Notes: a model not told the origin generated them from the sequence alone. A stretch of DNA of 17,991 nucleotides from an uncultured Romboutsia sp. (GCA_937907205.1 CALESE010000090.1:1-17991), one strand, 5' to 3'; positions 1-8,594 are shown, numbered from the stretch's first letter. Made by a program: numbers and translations.

Positions 1-27
1 AAGAATTCAAACATGATATATAAATGA

Positions 28-67
28 AATGTGGAATATCTTTAATTTAATAAAAATATTCCACATT
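28..67 (-). terminator. Hairpin terminator after the dNMP kinase gene
   Basis: A 12-bp perfect inverted repeat (28-39 with 56-67) lies about 20 bases past the stop codon of the leftward kinase gene. The loop is AT-rich and could add a few A-T pairs. On the minus strand the stem is followed by a T-rich stretch (TCATTTATAT). The stem is AT-rich and the U-tract imperfect, so strength is uncertain, but position and geometry fit an intrinsic terminator closing the left block. Confidence 0.6.
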
Positions 68-84
68 GTAAACCTAAAGTCTTT

Positions 85-1149
85 TTAAGGTTTTTCTGTT
101 TCTATCATCGGTCGACCCGTAATAGTATCAAACCATATTTTCTTTACTTTATGATATTCATTCAATATATTGCTTATATCAGAATATTGGTTCAATAATG
201 TTCCAACCTCTATCATTGGACCACCTGATGGATCTATGAAAATTATCTGTCCATTATTATGTGCCACTCTAGAAGCACCATATTCTGAAACAAGATACCA
301 GATATACCCATGGTTTCTATATGTATCTTTAACTGGTAACTCATCTAAAACCATGAAATTATCAGAGCAATCATGAGAATATAAATTGATAGTTATATTC
401 TTAAATCTGACATTTTCATTTACCATGTCCCAAACTTGATAGAACAAAGATTCATAATCAGAATTGTTTTCTATAGTGAAATCAAAATTTTCTTCATCAT
501 CCAAATCATGTTCAGCAACATTGTTCAATTGTGTAATTCCATTTCTGACAATATTTATCATTATACCCTGATGTGTCCTGATAAAATCAAATTCATGCAA
601 GAATCGTACATCTGTGCAAATGGCATACTCAAGATTCGTTCTTTGATTAATTTTCTTTTCTACAACATTTGTAAATATTCTTTTAGAAATAGAATTCTGC
701 AATACATAAGTACCAACATAAACAAGAATTTCTCTTAATGACATATAGAATTTATCATTAGATTCTTGATACATACTTGTATTCACATAATAATCTTCAG
801 CTGTTATAATATGTTTAGGATCTGGTTTCTCTTTAGTAAATTCAAATCCTTTATTGATACATATCCAAGAATTAGCTTTTGATGTATAGAAATATTCTAC
901 ATTTACTTGGAACATATTAGCACACAATTCCTTCAATTGGTCGGCAAAAGCAATGCACATACACTTATTATACATCTTATCAGGAGGAAATGTTGCTGTT
1001 TCTTCTGGATTGAAATTTCTCTTGAAACTATCCCAAGCACTTTCTTTATCTGAAAATGAATAATTCAAAATATGTGACAACATCTTTGCAACTGTATCTT
1101 TTCCAGATCCGGCATAACCATTCAAACCAATATATAATACTCTTTTCAT
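85..1149 (-). CDS. Deoxynucleoside monophosphate kinase (T4 gene 1 type) with C-terminal extension
   Basis: This is probably a dNMP kinase, which phosphorylates dNMPs to dNDPs for phage DNA synthesis in the host cytoplasm. A P-loop, GYAGSGKDT, lies at residues 11-19 right after the first beta strand, as in T4 gp1. The family-typical block ICTDVRF then HEFDFI and GIMINIVR lies at 177-202, followed by an acidic AEHDLDDEENFDFTIEN stretch at 212-228 that matches the end of the kinase fold. The protein has 354 residues, whereas T4 gp1 has about 240. Residues from about 245 onward match nothing I recognise. The ATG start has an A-rich leader and no Shine-Dalgarno. A CTATATT element lies about 30 bases upstream, so the gene may have its own promoter. 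It fits functionally with the dUTPase and NDP kinase in this window. I am confident of the kinase assignment; nucleotide specificity is inferred. Confidence 0.85.
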   Translation of the reverse strand: MKRVLYIGLNGYAGSGKDTVAKMLSHILNYSFSDKESAWDSFKRNFNPEETATFPPDKMYNKCMCIAFADQLKELCANMFQVNVEYFYTSKANSWICINKGFEFTKEKPDPKHIITAEDYYVNTSMYQESNDKFYMSLREILVYVGTYVLQNSISKRIFTNVVEKKINQRTNLEYAICTDVRFLHEFDFIRTHQGIMINIVRNGITQLNNVAEHDLDDEENFDFTIENNSDYESLFYQVWDMVNENVRFKNITINLYSHDCSDNFMVLDELPVKDTYRNHGYIWYLVSEYGASRVAHNNGQIIFIDPSGGPMIEVGTLLNQYSDISNILNEYHKVKKIWFDTITGRPMIETEKP

Positions 1150-1175
1150 TCTCTATTATGTTTTTATTCTATAAG

Positions 1176-1194
1176 TAAAATATAGAAATAATGA
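1176..1194 (-). promoter_or_regulatory. Candidate phage promoter element (CTATATT) for the dNMP kinase gene
   Basis: The 16-base string TAAAATATAGAAATAA at 1176-1191 recurs exactly at 16856-16871, with TGAT close behind in both copies. Both are noncoding and both lie upstream of minus-strand genes. Read on the minus strand the core is TTCTATATTTTA. Here it lies between the stop of the 767-residue gene and the ATG of the kinase gene. A promoter role is inferred from position and recurrence only. Confidence 0.4.
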
Positions 1195-3498
1195 TTAACG
1201 CATTTCATCTTTAGATGTTATGAATTCTTCTGTATCGCAACCACTCCAAGCAAATCTAGTATATTGTGTAGTTGATGGACTATCAAATGCTGTATTTGCT
1301 TTACCAGGAATTAAATCTAAAGGTTTATCTTTTTTACTATTATTTATCTCATCATCCATCAAATCTTTATCATCTTTCTTTTCATTATCTGCATCTTTCT
1401 GATTTTCTTTAGGTTTTTCTTGTGGTTTTGTTGCATTATTTACTTGAACTTTAGAAGGTGTTTCTGGTAGGGTTTCTAAGTTTATGTTTGTACTAGCTTT
1501 TTGTCCATCATTAAATTCTATAGTATTGTAAGGAGAACATAATGATAAGTATATTCCATTCTGACCTTTAGTATACATCTTAGATATTTCTGTGGCATCT
1601 CTTGACATAGCATGTTTTAATGATACGGATACATGTAAGTCTGTTGGGAAATCATCAAATCCTAATGGTCCACTATGTGTTATTTTTGCATTTGTCATTA
1701 TAAGATTTCCAAATGTTGCAATAGGATTCTTTGGATTACCTATAGTAACATGCCAAAGACCTACTTTAGCTCCAGTAAGCAATGAGTCAAAAGCATATAA
1801 TGATGGTCGGCCTAATTTATTCTTTATAGAACCCATCATTGCTTGCCCAAGATTCATCTCTGCCATCTTTTGAGCTGTCATTTGGGCTGCAGAACCAATT
1901 TTATTTACAACTTCACCCATAGTCATATTACCAGACAAGAAATCTTTAGCCCCTTGTAAAGCATTATTTGCCATCTTACCAAGATCTAATCCTGCACCTT
2001 TAGCTATATCAAGAAGAGCACCATTGAATTGGGTTAATGCTCCACCAATAGTATCAGTGTTTGAACCCTCAAGGTGGAATATGTTTTTCCATAAGTCACC
2101 ACCTGCTTTAGACAATCCATCTAATACATTATTGTATTTCTGCCATCCTGCTTTATTAGGTTTAGCTCCTAATATTTCACTCTTTCCTCCCCAGAATGTT
2201 CCTTTTCTATATGTGACGGTTAGGATGTTACCAAGCAAATCTAAGAAAGCAGACTTAGGGTTGATGTTGTCATAAGCTCTCAACTTATAAGAGAAATTTA
2301 AAGTAAATTCATGTTTGAATGTAAGCTTACCTTCATATATGTGGGTATCTTGAATTGTATCTCTTGGAGTATATACTTTGTTGTTGTCATAGTTTCTACC
2401 TAATGCAACATCATTATGCTGATATTCATGTGTATTTGCACCTATACCCATACTGTTCATCAATTGACCAAGCAAACCACCTGAATTGATACCATGTGCA
2501 GATTGCAGGTTATAACCAGGACTTAAGTTGTTTATGATTTTACCAGCTATACCTCTACCTTCGTCATCTTCTTGAGAATCCAACTGTTGTATTTTAGCAT
2601 CAAGCTTTTTCCAAGAAGCTTCATATTCATAAGACATGATATCACTAAGCTTATTGTCATCAGTATCAAACCAAGTAATCATTCTTCCAACATCACCAAT
2701 AGTAGACATTGGGTCTTGCTTACCTTCAGCTGCTGTTGTTGTAACTGTTGATCTGAATATATTGTCACCAACAGGAATAGCAAACTTACGTAAAGTTATC
2801 ATGTGATTGTTAGAAATCTTTCCAAGATCTTTACAATACATGAAATCTGCATACTTGTATCTTGCATTACCAAGTATAGACTTTCTTACAGAACTGAGGT
2901 TAACCAACTCTCTTATAGAACAATCATCCAAATTAGCTATTTCTTTTCTGTCATGTTTAGAAAGAAATGTACCATCCATCAAAGGAACATTTTCCATTAT
3001 ACCATATACTGGTAAAGCATGATAAGGGTTGAATAATGATGGTGTCAAGTCGCCTTTAAAGTTATATGTCTTATACATCTTTCCATTAGAACCTTTTACT
3101 TCACCATCATTTCCTGTTTCTATAAGCATATTAGATAAGAAACATCTGTAATTATTCACCACTTGAAATATCTCATTATTCATATGGGTTGGTGTCCAAA
3201 TGACTGCTTGCTTATTTGTTTCATTGTTTTTACTAGCAGGAGGTGCCAACATATTTGATTCATATTTTACTGTTGGATGTGAAGAGAAATCTAAATCATC
3301 TATCAGTGAAGAAGTGTCCCTATCTTCATTATATCTTATACCATCAGTATCATAACCTTGTCCAGATGTTGCTTTTGATACTGCAGCATTAAATGCAGAT
3401 CTTAATGAATTATTCAATACATCTTTCAAAGAATTAGATTGTTGTGGTGTAATGAGGTGAGAACCACCTTTATTTAGAGTACTTGGAAATGATAACAT
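1195..3498 (-). CDS. Large virion structural protein, probably tail or baseplate
   Basis: This 767-residue protein is probably a component of the phage particle. There is no signal peptide or clear membrane segment. The most family-like part is near residues 580-650, with WHVTIGNPKNPIATFGNL followed by GFDDFPTDLHVSVSLKHAMSRD. This resembles the C-terminal block of large tail or baseplate proteins of myoviruses, but I cannot name the exact family. The segment before it is rich in Gly, Ala and Met and probably helical. Residues about 685-735 form a charged Lys/Asp/Glu/Pro linker that looks disordered, followed by a short conserved-looking tail. The gene sits among DNA-metabolism genes and opposite to the main virion block, which is unusual. 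A stem-loop ends a few bases before its ATG and may control its expression. The structural class is inferred from sequence style and size. Confidence 0.5.
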   Translation of the reverse strand: MLSFPSTLNKGGSHLITPQQSNSLKDVLNNSLRSAFNAAVSKATSGQGYDTDGIRYNEDRDTSSLIDDLDFSSHPTVKYESNMLAPPASKNNETNKQAVIWTPTHMNNEIFQVVNNYRCFLSNMLIETGNDGEVKGSNGKMYKTYNFKGDLTPSLFNPYHALPVYGIMENVPLMDGTFLSKHDRKEIANLDDCSIRELVNLSSVRKSILGNARYKYADFMYCKDLGKISNNHMITLRKFAIPVGDNIFRSTVTTTAAEGKQDPMSTIGDVGRMITWFDTDDNKLSDIMSYEYEASWKKLDAKIQQLDSQEDDEGRGIAGKIINNLSPGYNLQSAHGINSGGLLGQLMNSMGIGANTHEYQHNDVALGRNYDNNKVYTPRDTIQDTHIYEGKLTFKHEFTLNFSYKLRAYDNINPKSAFLDLLGNILTVTYRKGTFWGGKSEILGAKPNKAGWQKYNNVLDGLSKAGGDLWKNIFHLEGSNTDTIGGALTQFNGALLDIAKGAGLDLGKMANNALQGAKDFLSGNMTMGEVVNKIGSAAQMTAQKMAEMNLGQAMMGSIKNKLGRPSLYAFDSLLTGAKVGLWHVTIGNPKNPIATFGNLIMTNAKITHSGPLGFDDFPTDLHVSVSLKHAMSRDATEISKMYTKGQNGIYLSLCSPYNTIEFNDGQKASTNINLETLPETPSKVQVNNATKPQEKPKENQKDADNEKKDDKDLMDDEINNSKKDKPLDLIPGKANTAFDSPSTTQYTRFAWSGCDTEEFITSKDEMR

Positions 3499-3500
3499 AA

Positions 3501-3557
3501 ATTGCTGTTTCTGTTTTACTTAATCTTAATTAAAAATTGTAAAACGAAAACAGCAAT
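3501..3557 (-). promoter_or_regulatory. Long stem-loop between two co-directional genes, ending just before an ATG
   Basis: Arms 3501-3519 and 3539-3557 are complementary over 19 positions with only a two-base mismatch, around a 19-base AT-rich loop. The hairpin fills almost the whole gap between the stop of the 133-residue gene (3563) and the start of the 767-residue gene (3498). On the minus strand it is followed by TTATG, with no U-tract, so it is a poor classical terminator. It could be a processing site, an attenuator or a block on translation of the downstream gene. Confidence 0.5.
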
Positions 3558-3562
3558 CAATT

Positions 3563-3964
3563 TTATTTCTTTTTCTTAGTCAATCTACATTCATCTTTAT
3601 CAAAAAGCAATTTTTTCAAACTTTCTAATTGGTTATAAAGATAAATATGATGTTCAGAACCATTCATGTGACATGGCATATTGTCATAACATCTTTGCAA
3701 TACTTCATATATTGGCATAACATACTTTACTAATTGCATATTAAAATCATGATAAGTATTTCTAATAGTACAATGTTGCGCAATATACGGTTTAGCTGCT
3801 TCTAGGTGCTTAATAAGATTGAATGACCAGTTTAGCAACTTATCATCATCTGGAATTGGGCATTCATGATATGTATGATACATCATACTAATACATTTGT
3901 CTAATTCCTTCATCCTATCTTTCATATCTTGCATATTAATATCAAGATTATTCAAATCTTCCAT
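3563..3964 (-). CDS. Hypothetical protein, mostly alpha-helical
   Basis: I do not recognise this 133-residue protein. It starts MEDLNNLDINMQDMKDRMKELDK, an amphipathic helix that could form a coiled coil, and ends in a basic LTKKKK tail. Six cysteines and several His residues are scattered without a CxxC pattern, so a zinc site is not evident. No signal peptide or membrane segment is seen. It lies 8 bases after the dUTPase gene and is probably co-transcribed with it. A stem-loop immediately follows its stop codon. A virion, chaperone or regulatory role is possible, but nothing in the sequence decides. Confidence 0.6.
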   Translation of the reverse strand: MEDLNNLDINMQDMKDRMKELDKCISMMYHTYHECPIPDDDKLLNWSFNLIKHLEAAKPYIAQHCTIRNTYHDFNMQLVKYVMPIYEVLQRCYDNMPCHMNGSEHHIYLYNQLESLKKLLFDKDECRLTKKKK

Positions 3965-3972
3965 TCCTATAT

Positions 3973-4704
3973 TTACTTTTTATTATCTTGGGATCCAAAT
4001 CCATTTTCTCCACGTTCAGAATCTTTCATCAACTCTCTATAGTCATCCTCAGAAAGTTCATCAATATCAGATACTTGCCAAATAGGAAGAATAAGCTGCT
4101 GAATAATCTTGTCGCCACACCAAATAATTGGACTCTTCTTATCTTTTGTAAAAGAAATAGAAAGATGTACACATCCAACATAGTCTTCGTCAATCACCTG
4201 ACTACGGACATCAAAACCTTCATTACCTTTACCAGACTTGTTCAAAAATACACCAGCATAGTCATGTGGCAATACTTCATGAATACCTGAATTTATTTTA
4301 AGCTGATCTCCAAAATCCAACCAAAGACCTACTCGATCTTCTTTCTTATCATAAACAAGACGATGGTCACAAAAATCTGCCAACTTCTCTAATCTAGTAT
4401 TATGATTGTTTCTAGTCATTACACTATCTAATGCTAAGAACAAATGTACAGTATCAAGTGTATTCTCATCTGCTCGTACAGCATCACCAATCTTCTCCAT
4501 CAAAATACGTGTAGTTTCATTACAAAGCTCAGCAATCTCAGGTTCAGTAATATCAAATGATTTCTGAAAAGCAAAATATGCTGCGCGTTTCTTATCTACT
4601 GTCTTACCATTCAATCGTGGTACAAAGAAATCCTGACCAGCTGCCTTAAAACTTACTTTAGGTGTCTCACCAAACTCATTCCAAATTCTTAATGTCTTTC
4701 CCAT
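3973..4704 (-). CDS. dut: dUTPase with a large insertion (dUTP diphosphatase)
   Basis: The protein probably hydrolyses dUTP to dUMP and pyrophosphate, limiting uracil incorporation and feeding dTMP synthesis. Motifs of the trimeric dUTPase family are visible: AAGQDFFVP at 21-29 (motif 1), NKSGKGNEGFDV at 155-166 (motif 2), SQVIDEDYVG at 168-177 (motif 3), CGDKIIQQLILP at 196-207 (motif 4) and RGENGFGSQ at 231-239 (motif 5, the C-terminal arm). About 100 residues between motifs 1 and 2 (roughly 30-135) are largely helical and absent from standard enzymes of about 150 residues. The ATG giving MGKTLRIW is chosen. The frame stays open to a TTG at 4785, but that start would add 27 basic residues unlike the rest and lacks a good leader. 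The chosen ATG has an AAATTAAAA leader like other genes here. Confidence 0.88.
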   Translation of the reverse strand: MGKTLRIWNEFGETPKVSFKAAGQDFFVPRLNGKTVDKKRAAYFAFQKSFDITEPEIAELCNETTRILMEKIGDAVRADENTLDTVHLFLALDSVMTRNNHNTRLEKLADFCDHRLVYDKKEDRVGLWLDFGDQLKINSGIHEVLPHDYAGVFLNKSGKGNEGFDVRSQVIDEDYVGCVHLSISFTKDKKSPIIWCGDKIIQQLILPIWQVSDIDELSEDDYRELMKDSERGENGFGSQDNKK

Positions 4705-4802
4705 TTTTAATTTACAATTTAAATACGTGTTTCTTTCTCTTATTGAGATTTTCTCTTTCTTTAATTTCTTTGTCAATAATAACAATCTCTAATCATGATA
4801 TT

Positions 4803-4809
4803 AATATAG
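4803..4809 (-). promoter_or_regulatory. Candidate promoter element (CTATATT) upstream of dut
   Basis: The minus strand reads ATACTATATTAAT here, sharing the CTATATT core with the elements at 1179-1185, 8586-8592 and 16859-16865. It lies immediately past the terminator hairpin of the primase-helicase gene and about 100 bases upstream of the chosen dUTPase ATG, a place where a new transcript would have to start. Inferred from recurrence and position. Confidence 0.35.
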
Positions 4810-4815
4810 TATAAA

Positions 4816-4849
4816 GAGGTGTCCATTTCAATTAAAATGGACAATCCTC
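4816..4849 (-). terminator. Intrinsic terminator overlapping the primase-helicase stop codon
   Basis: TGTCCATTT (4820-4828) pairs perfectly with AAATGGACA (4835-4843). GAGG/CCTC (4816-4819 with 4846-4849) extends the stem beyond a two-base bulge. The six-base loop contains the stop codon of the leftward gene (4832-4834). On the minus strand the stem is followed by TTTAT. This looks like a Rho-independent terminator, with a promoter-like element directly after it. Confidence 0.7.
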
Positions 4850-7800
4850 AAATAAATTTTTCTCTTCTGCTTTCTTCATATAAGAAGTATCTTCAGATTT
4901 GTTCAAATTCTGTCCAAAGATTGTACCTCGTAATGAATTAGTATTCTCCATCTTCTCAACAAATCTCTTATTTGTTCCATCCTTTGAAGCATAATCACTA
5001 TAGTCATAACCATCATGGATAACATTTTTCAATTGACTTTCAATTTGCTCTAATTTGTATTTTGAAGTGTGTGGGAGATTTTCTGGTAATTTAGATTCAT
5101 ATTCCTCTAATGTTTCTTCTTTCTTTGTTTCATCTTCTATCTTAATGTTTTCTATAAGTTCTTGTAAGAAGAACTGCTTAGTAATGTTGTTCTGATAAAT
5201 CTCATTTATTTCTTGTTTGGTATCCCAAAGCATTTCAAATGGTCTTATTGTTATGATTCCATTTTTTGGTTTAGATTGGTCAATTACAATTTTCCATAAG
5301 TTGCATGTCAAATCATAAATCTTTTCAAGATATGCTTTATCTTCAACTACAACATCCTTTACAGAATTTGCATATTTACATGCATAACTCTTCAACCATT
5401 CATCTATTTCTTCTCTTGTGCATTTCATTGTATCATCAGCCCATTTCTGAGCATCCTTTACAAATCTCAAGATAGGAAAATCAAGTCTTCTTTTTCTTCT
5501 ACTTTGTTCTATTGAAACAAACTTTCTAATTCTGTTTAACTTACTGAAATTTATTCTGTTCTGCTTTTTGTCAATGCAATACTTATATATATCTTTAATG
5601 GTATCCATGTTGTAGTTTTTGTACAATGACAATACTATTGGAACATTTCTTTCCATTATTTCAATATCCTTTACATATAAGTTATTGTCTTCTCTCATCT
5701 CTCTATATTCATCATCTTTGAATATGTTGTAGTTTCCAGAAATGAGTTCTCGATACAAATCAATGTTTCCATCATTTACATGATCCAAGAAATCCAAAGT
5801 TTCAACAGTAACCTGGTTGAATCTCATGTGTCTACATGATTTAAGATAATCTTCAATGAATTCCAATCTGTCTTCTGATATCTCCTTTTCATGGTCAATT
5901 ACATTTATAACATATCCATAATACTGAAGACCTTCAATCATCATTGGAAGTTGCTTCATATAGCTGGCATATCTGTCTTCAAATACACTTAGCTTATATG
6001 TTGTCTCATCAATAAAGTACTTGCATTGGTTTTCATCATACTTAAGATATTTGTTAGTAGAAAGCAATGATTGAATGAATGGATTGTATTTTGATTCTTC
6101 ATTGTTTCTCTCTATCATATCATTACACGTCTTAATCAAATCCCTAGCTAACAGTAAATCACCTTGATTCAAACTCAAATCTAATGGTTGGGTATAATAG
6201 TAATTGATAGGCATTCCAACAGAATCTTTCTTTGGAAGAAACATCTTAAGATACAGATTGTTGTTTCTAAGACGGTTTGCAAACTGTTCAATATCCTGTG
6301 GAATCCATTGTTCATTGAAATAAACAGAGAAACTGAACTTATCACAAATATCCACACCTACTGACAAATACGTTGTACAAAATACAATATCATTATTTCC
6401 AATAGACTTATCAAAGTTGATGAGATCCATAGATTCTTCACCATAATTTGATTTCTTATAATAGAAACAGTTTATCTGTCTTCCAAACTTCATATCATCA
6501 AGATATTGCTGTACTAATCCAGTAAGCTGCTCATACCAAAGATTTCCTTTATTTGTTGGATATAGAATTTTCTTACCATCTTTGATATCTTTTGCCATTG
6601 AATGAGCCATTTCAATCATCTGTTCTACTTTTGTTGGGCACATGTTCAATTCAAAAGATTTCTCTCTGTAGTCATCTTTCTCAACTTTAATATGTTTGAT
6701 ACCAGGAAAGAACAGCATTTCTCCAGTAGGAGTACCAGTCATCATGATTATTTTTGCTTTACAATTAGCAAGTCTCTGGATTGTTGGAGCCATTACATCT
6801 CGATAAGAAGAAGTGAATATGAGATGTGACTCATCAAGTACTATATATTCAAATCCTGCAGTATCAAGCTCCATGACATTCAATCTTGAAAACTTATCTA
6901 TTGTCATTGACATTGATTTGTTTGACAGCAAATCTTCAAGTTGTGGTTTCTTATTTCCATAGTAATAAAGCCAATCTGATGTTACAGATGATGTTTCTAC
7001 TTTTGCTTTTATTGTTGAAGTAAATGGAAGTATCAGAAGTGTCTTAGCTTTGAATGCTTTAATCATTTCAGTCTTTCCATAACCGGCACCGGCTTCCAAC
7101 AACGTAATATGATTCAAATTCTTAATAATATCATCCTTCAAATCAGAAAGATACTGATCTTTATTCAAATGCAACTTTACTAAATTGTCATCTTTATCAT
7201 TAAGAACATCTGTTGGTGACTTGAATATTTTTTCATCTTCTTCATTTGTAGTCAATGACTTCTGTTCTTCTTTATAGATATTGTCATCTTCTATCTTAAT
7301 GTTGAATCCGTGATATTTGTTCAATTGTTTGATTGCCCAAACAGAAACTGGTTTATCATGTATGCTTGCTGTCTTAACATCTCCTTTAAGCTCTTTATAA
7401 TCAGTACCATCACAAATAGCAACCATATACTGTAATGCCTTATCATATCCATAAAGAGAAGTAAGAGTATTTGCAAGTTGCCAACGTTGTGCATGCTTGT
7501 AATGACGACGAATGCATTTACTTGGATCAACATCATTTATATCAGAAACTGCAGTTATATCTACACTTTTCTTCTGATTGTTTTCTGTATTGAACCATTC
7601 CAACTTAGCAAAGATGTTCTTCAAGTCGGGATGTGATATCCAATCTATTGATTCAAGCCCTGTATCAAATGCGGTTTCAAAGTTAGCATCAAGTCGTAAG
7701 TCTATGAAATTAGTTGACAATAATGCTTTACTATCTGATGTAATGAATATACCTTGCTGTGGTTTTGCCATCGCCATATCCAGCCAATCAAATATATCAT

Positions 7801-8485
7801 CCTTTGTATATCCAATTTCTTTCATGTACTTAGTCAGAACAATATACAAGTAACTGTATTTATGTCTGAAGTTACACAAATATTCAATTTTCTTGTTTTC
7901 ATCTGTATAAGATATTGGTGTTATTTTTGTCCAAACATGAAGTGACTTTCCAGATGCCGACTTAGCAACTCCTAAAAACCAATGATATTTGTTAAGGTCT
8001 TCAAAAATTTTTAATTTAAGTTCATTTGCAATCTTCTTATTCTTAATATCAATATCTATAATCTGAATTCCATTCCACATAGAGAATGACTTTTCACCAA
8101 TAGGTCGATTATTTGATGAAACAGAAAAAACTACTTTTCTGTTTGCTTTCTCAACATTCTTATATATAGGATCCTGAGTAAGCATCCAAATATCTTTCCA
8201 TGACTGTACAATACCTACTTTATCATAAATAGAATTAGTAATCAAACACGATACCATGCCGAGTACAGAATCAAGATATCTGTCTTGCTCTTCTTTAGAA
8301 CATTCCTTAAAGTTGATAGAAGAATATATTTCTTGATCCGTATCTTCTTCATTGAATGCTTCATATTCTTTAGACATGCAACGAAACTGTTCATAAATAT
8401 CAGTCATTGCTGTCTTTCCAGAATAGCTTTCCGCAACCTTCTTGAGGTATTGTGCTATATTTAATGGATTTGAATTGTTACTCAT
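4832..8485 (-). CDS. Primase-helicase fusion: archaeo-eukaryotic-type primase domain plus SF2 helicase
   Basis: This 1217-residue protein is probably the replicative primase and a DNA helicase in one chain. The N-terminal part has the three signatures of archaeo-eukaryotic-type primases: QIIDIDI with Asp144 and Asp146, SASGKSLHVW with His183, and a later DWLDMA at 233-238. The SGKSLHVW style resembles the BT4734/VirE-N-like domains of Bacteroides elements. The SF2 core follows: Walker A GAGYGKT at 466-472, DESH at 551-554, TGTPTG at 583-588, SVGVDI at 708-713 and QDIEQFANRLR at 730-740. This layout recalls UL9-like origin-binding helicases. Residues from about 760 to the end are a long helical region of unknown role, ending DCPF. 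An ATG start with an A/T-rich leader faces the divergent control region. Helicase motifs are clear; the primase call rests on motif spacing and could instead be an inactive relative. Confidence 0.78.
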   Translation of the reverse strand: MSNNSNPLNIAQYLKKVAESYSGKTAMTDIYEQFRCMSKEYEAFNEEDTDQEIYSSINFKECSKEEQDRYLDSVLGMVSCLITNSIYDKVGIVQSWKDIWMLTQDPIYKNVEKANRKVVFSVSSNNRPIGEKSFSMWNGIQIIDIDIKNKKIANELKLKIFEDLNKYHWFLGVAKSASGKSLHVWTKITPISYTDENKKIEYLCNFRHKYSYLYIVLTKYMKEIGYTKDDIFDWLDMAMAKPQQGIFITSDSKALLSTNFIDLRLDANFETAFDTGLESIDWISHPDLKNIFAKLEWFNTENNQKKSVDITAVSDINDVDPSKCIRRHYKHAQRWQLANTLTSLYGYDKALQYMVAICDGTDYKELKGDVKTASIHDKPVSVWAIKQLNKYHGFNIKIEDDNIYKEEQKSLTTNEEDEKIFKSPTDVLNDKDDNLVKLHLNKDQYLSDLKDDIIKNLNHITLLEAGAGYGKTEMIKAFKAKTLLILPFTSTIKAKVETSSVTSDWLYYYGNKKPQLEDLLSNKSMSMTIDKFSRLNVMELDTAGFEYIVLDESHLIFTSSYRDVMAPTIQRLANCKAKIIMMTGTPTGEMLFFPGIKHIKVEKDDYREKSFELNMCPTKVEQMIEMAHSMAKDIKDGKKILYPTNKGNLWYEQLTGLVQQYLDDMKFGRQINCFYYKKSNYGEESMDLINFDKSIGNNDIVFCTTYLSVGVDICDKFSFSVYFNEQWIPQDIEQFANRLRNNNLYLKMFLPKKDSVGMPINYYYTQPLDLSLNQGDLLLARDLIKTCNDMIERNNEESKYNPFIQSLLSTNKYLKYDENQCKYFIDETTYKLSVFEDRYASYMKQLPMMIEGLQYYGYVINVIDHEKEISEDRLEFIEDYLKSCRHMRFNQVTVETLDFLDHVNDGNIDLYRELISGNYNIFKDDEYREMREDNNLYVKDIEIMERNVPIVLSLYKNYNMDTIKDIYKYCIDKKQNRINFSKLNRIRKFVSIEQSRRKRRLDFPILRFVKDAQKWADDTMKCTREEIDEWLKSYACKYANSVKDVVVEDKAYLEKIYDLTCNLWKIVIDQSKPKNGIITIRPFEMLWDTKQEINEIYQNNITKQFFLQELIENIKIEDETKKEETLEEYESKLPENLPHTSKYKLEQIESQLKNVIHDGYDYSDYASKDGTNKRFVEKMENTNSLRGTIFGQNLNKSEDTSYMKKAEEKNLFEDCPF

Positions 8486-8585
8486 CTATTATTCTTTCAA
8501 TTATTCTAAATCTTAAAATCATTATATTACTTACTTATCTTGTATCAAAATAGTAAATTAGATAAACCTATTTCAAAATGATTTT

Positions 8586-8592
8586 AATATAG
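8586..8592 (-). promoter_or_regulatory. Candidate promoter element (CTATATT) for the primase-helicase gene
   Basis: The minus strand reads TTCTATATTAAA, matching the element ahead of the dNMP kinase gene and the one at 16859-16865. It lies about 100 bases upstream of the primase-helicase ATG and in the same orientation relative to the gene as the other copies. Role inferred. Confidence 0.35.
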
Positions 8593-8594
8593 AA

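Noticed and set aside
436..738. Plus-strand ORF of 100 codons within the dNMP kinase gene.
   Set aside because: It is antisense to a clearly identified kinase and has no motif or promoter; similar antisense frames across the left block were dismissed for the same reason.
4705..4785. N-terminal extension of the dUTPase from a TTG codon.
   Set aside because: The added 27 residues are Leu/Lys-rich and unlike the protein, while the internal ATG has the A/T-rich leader typical of this genome.
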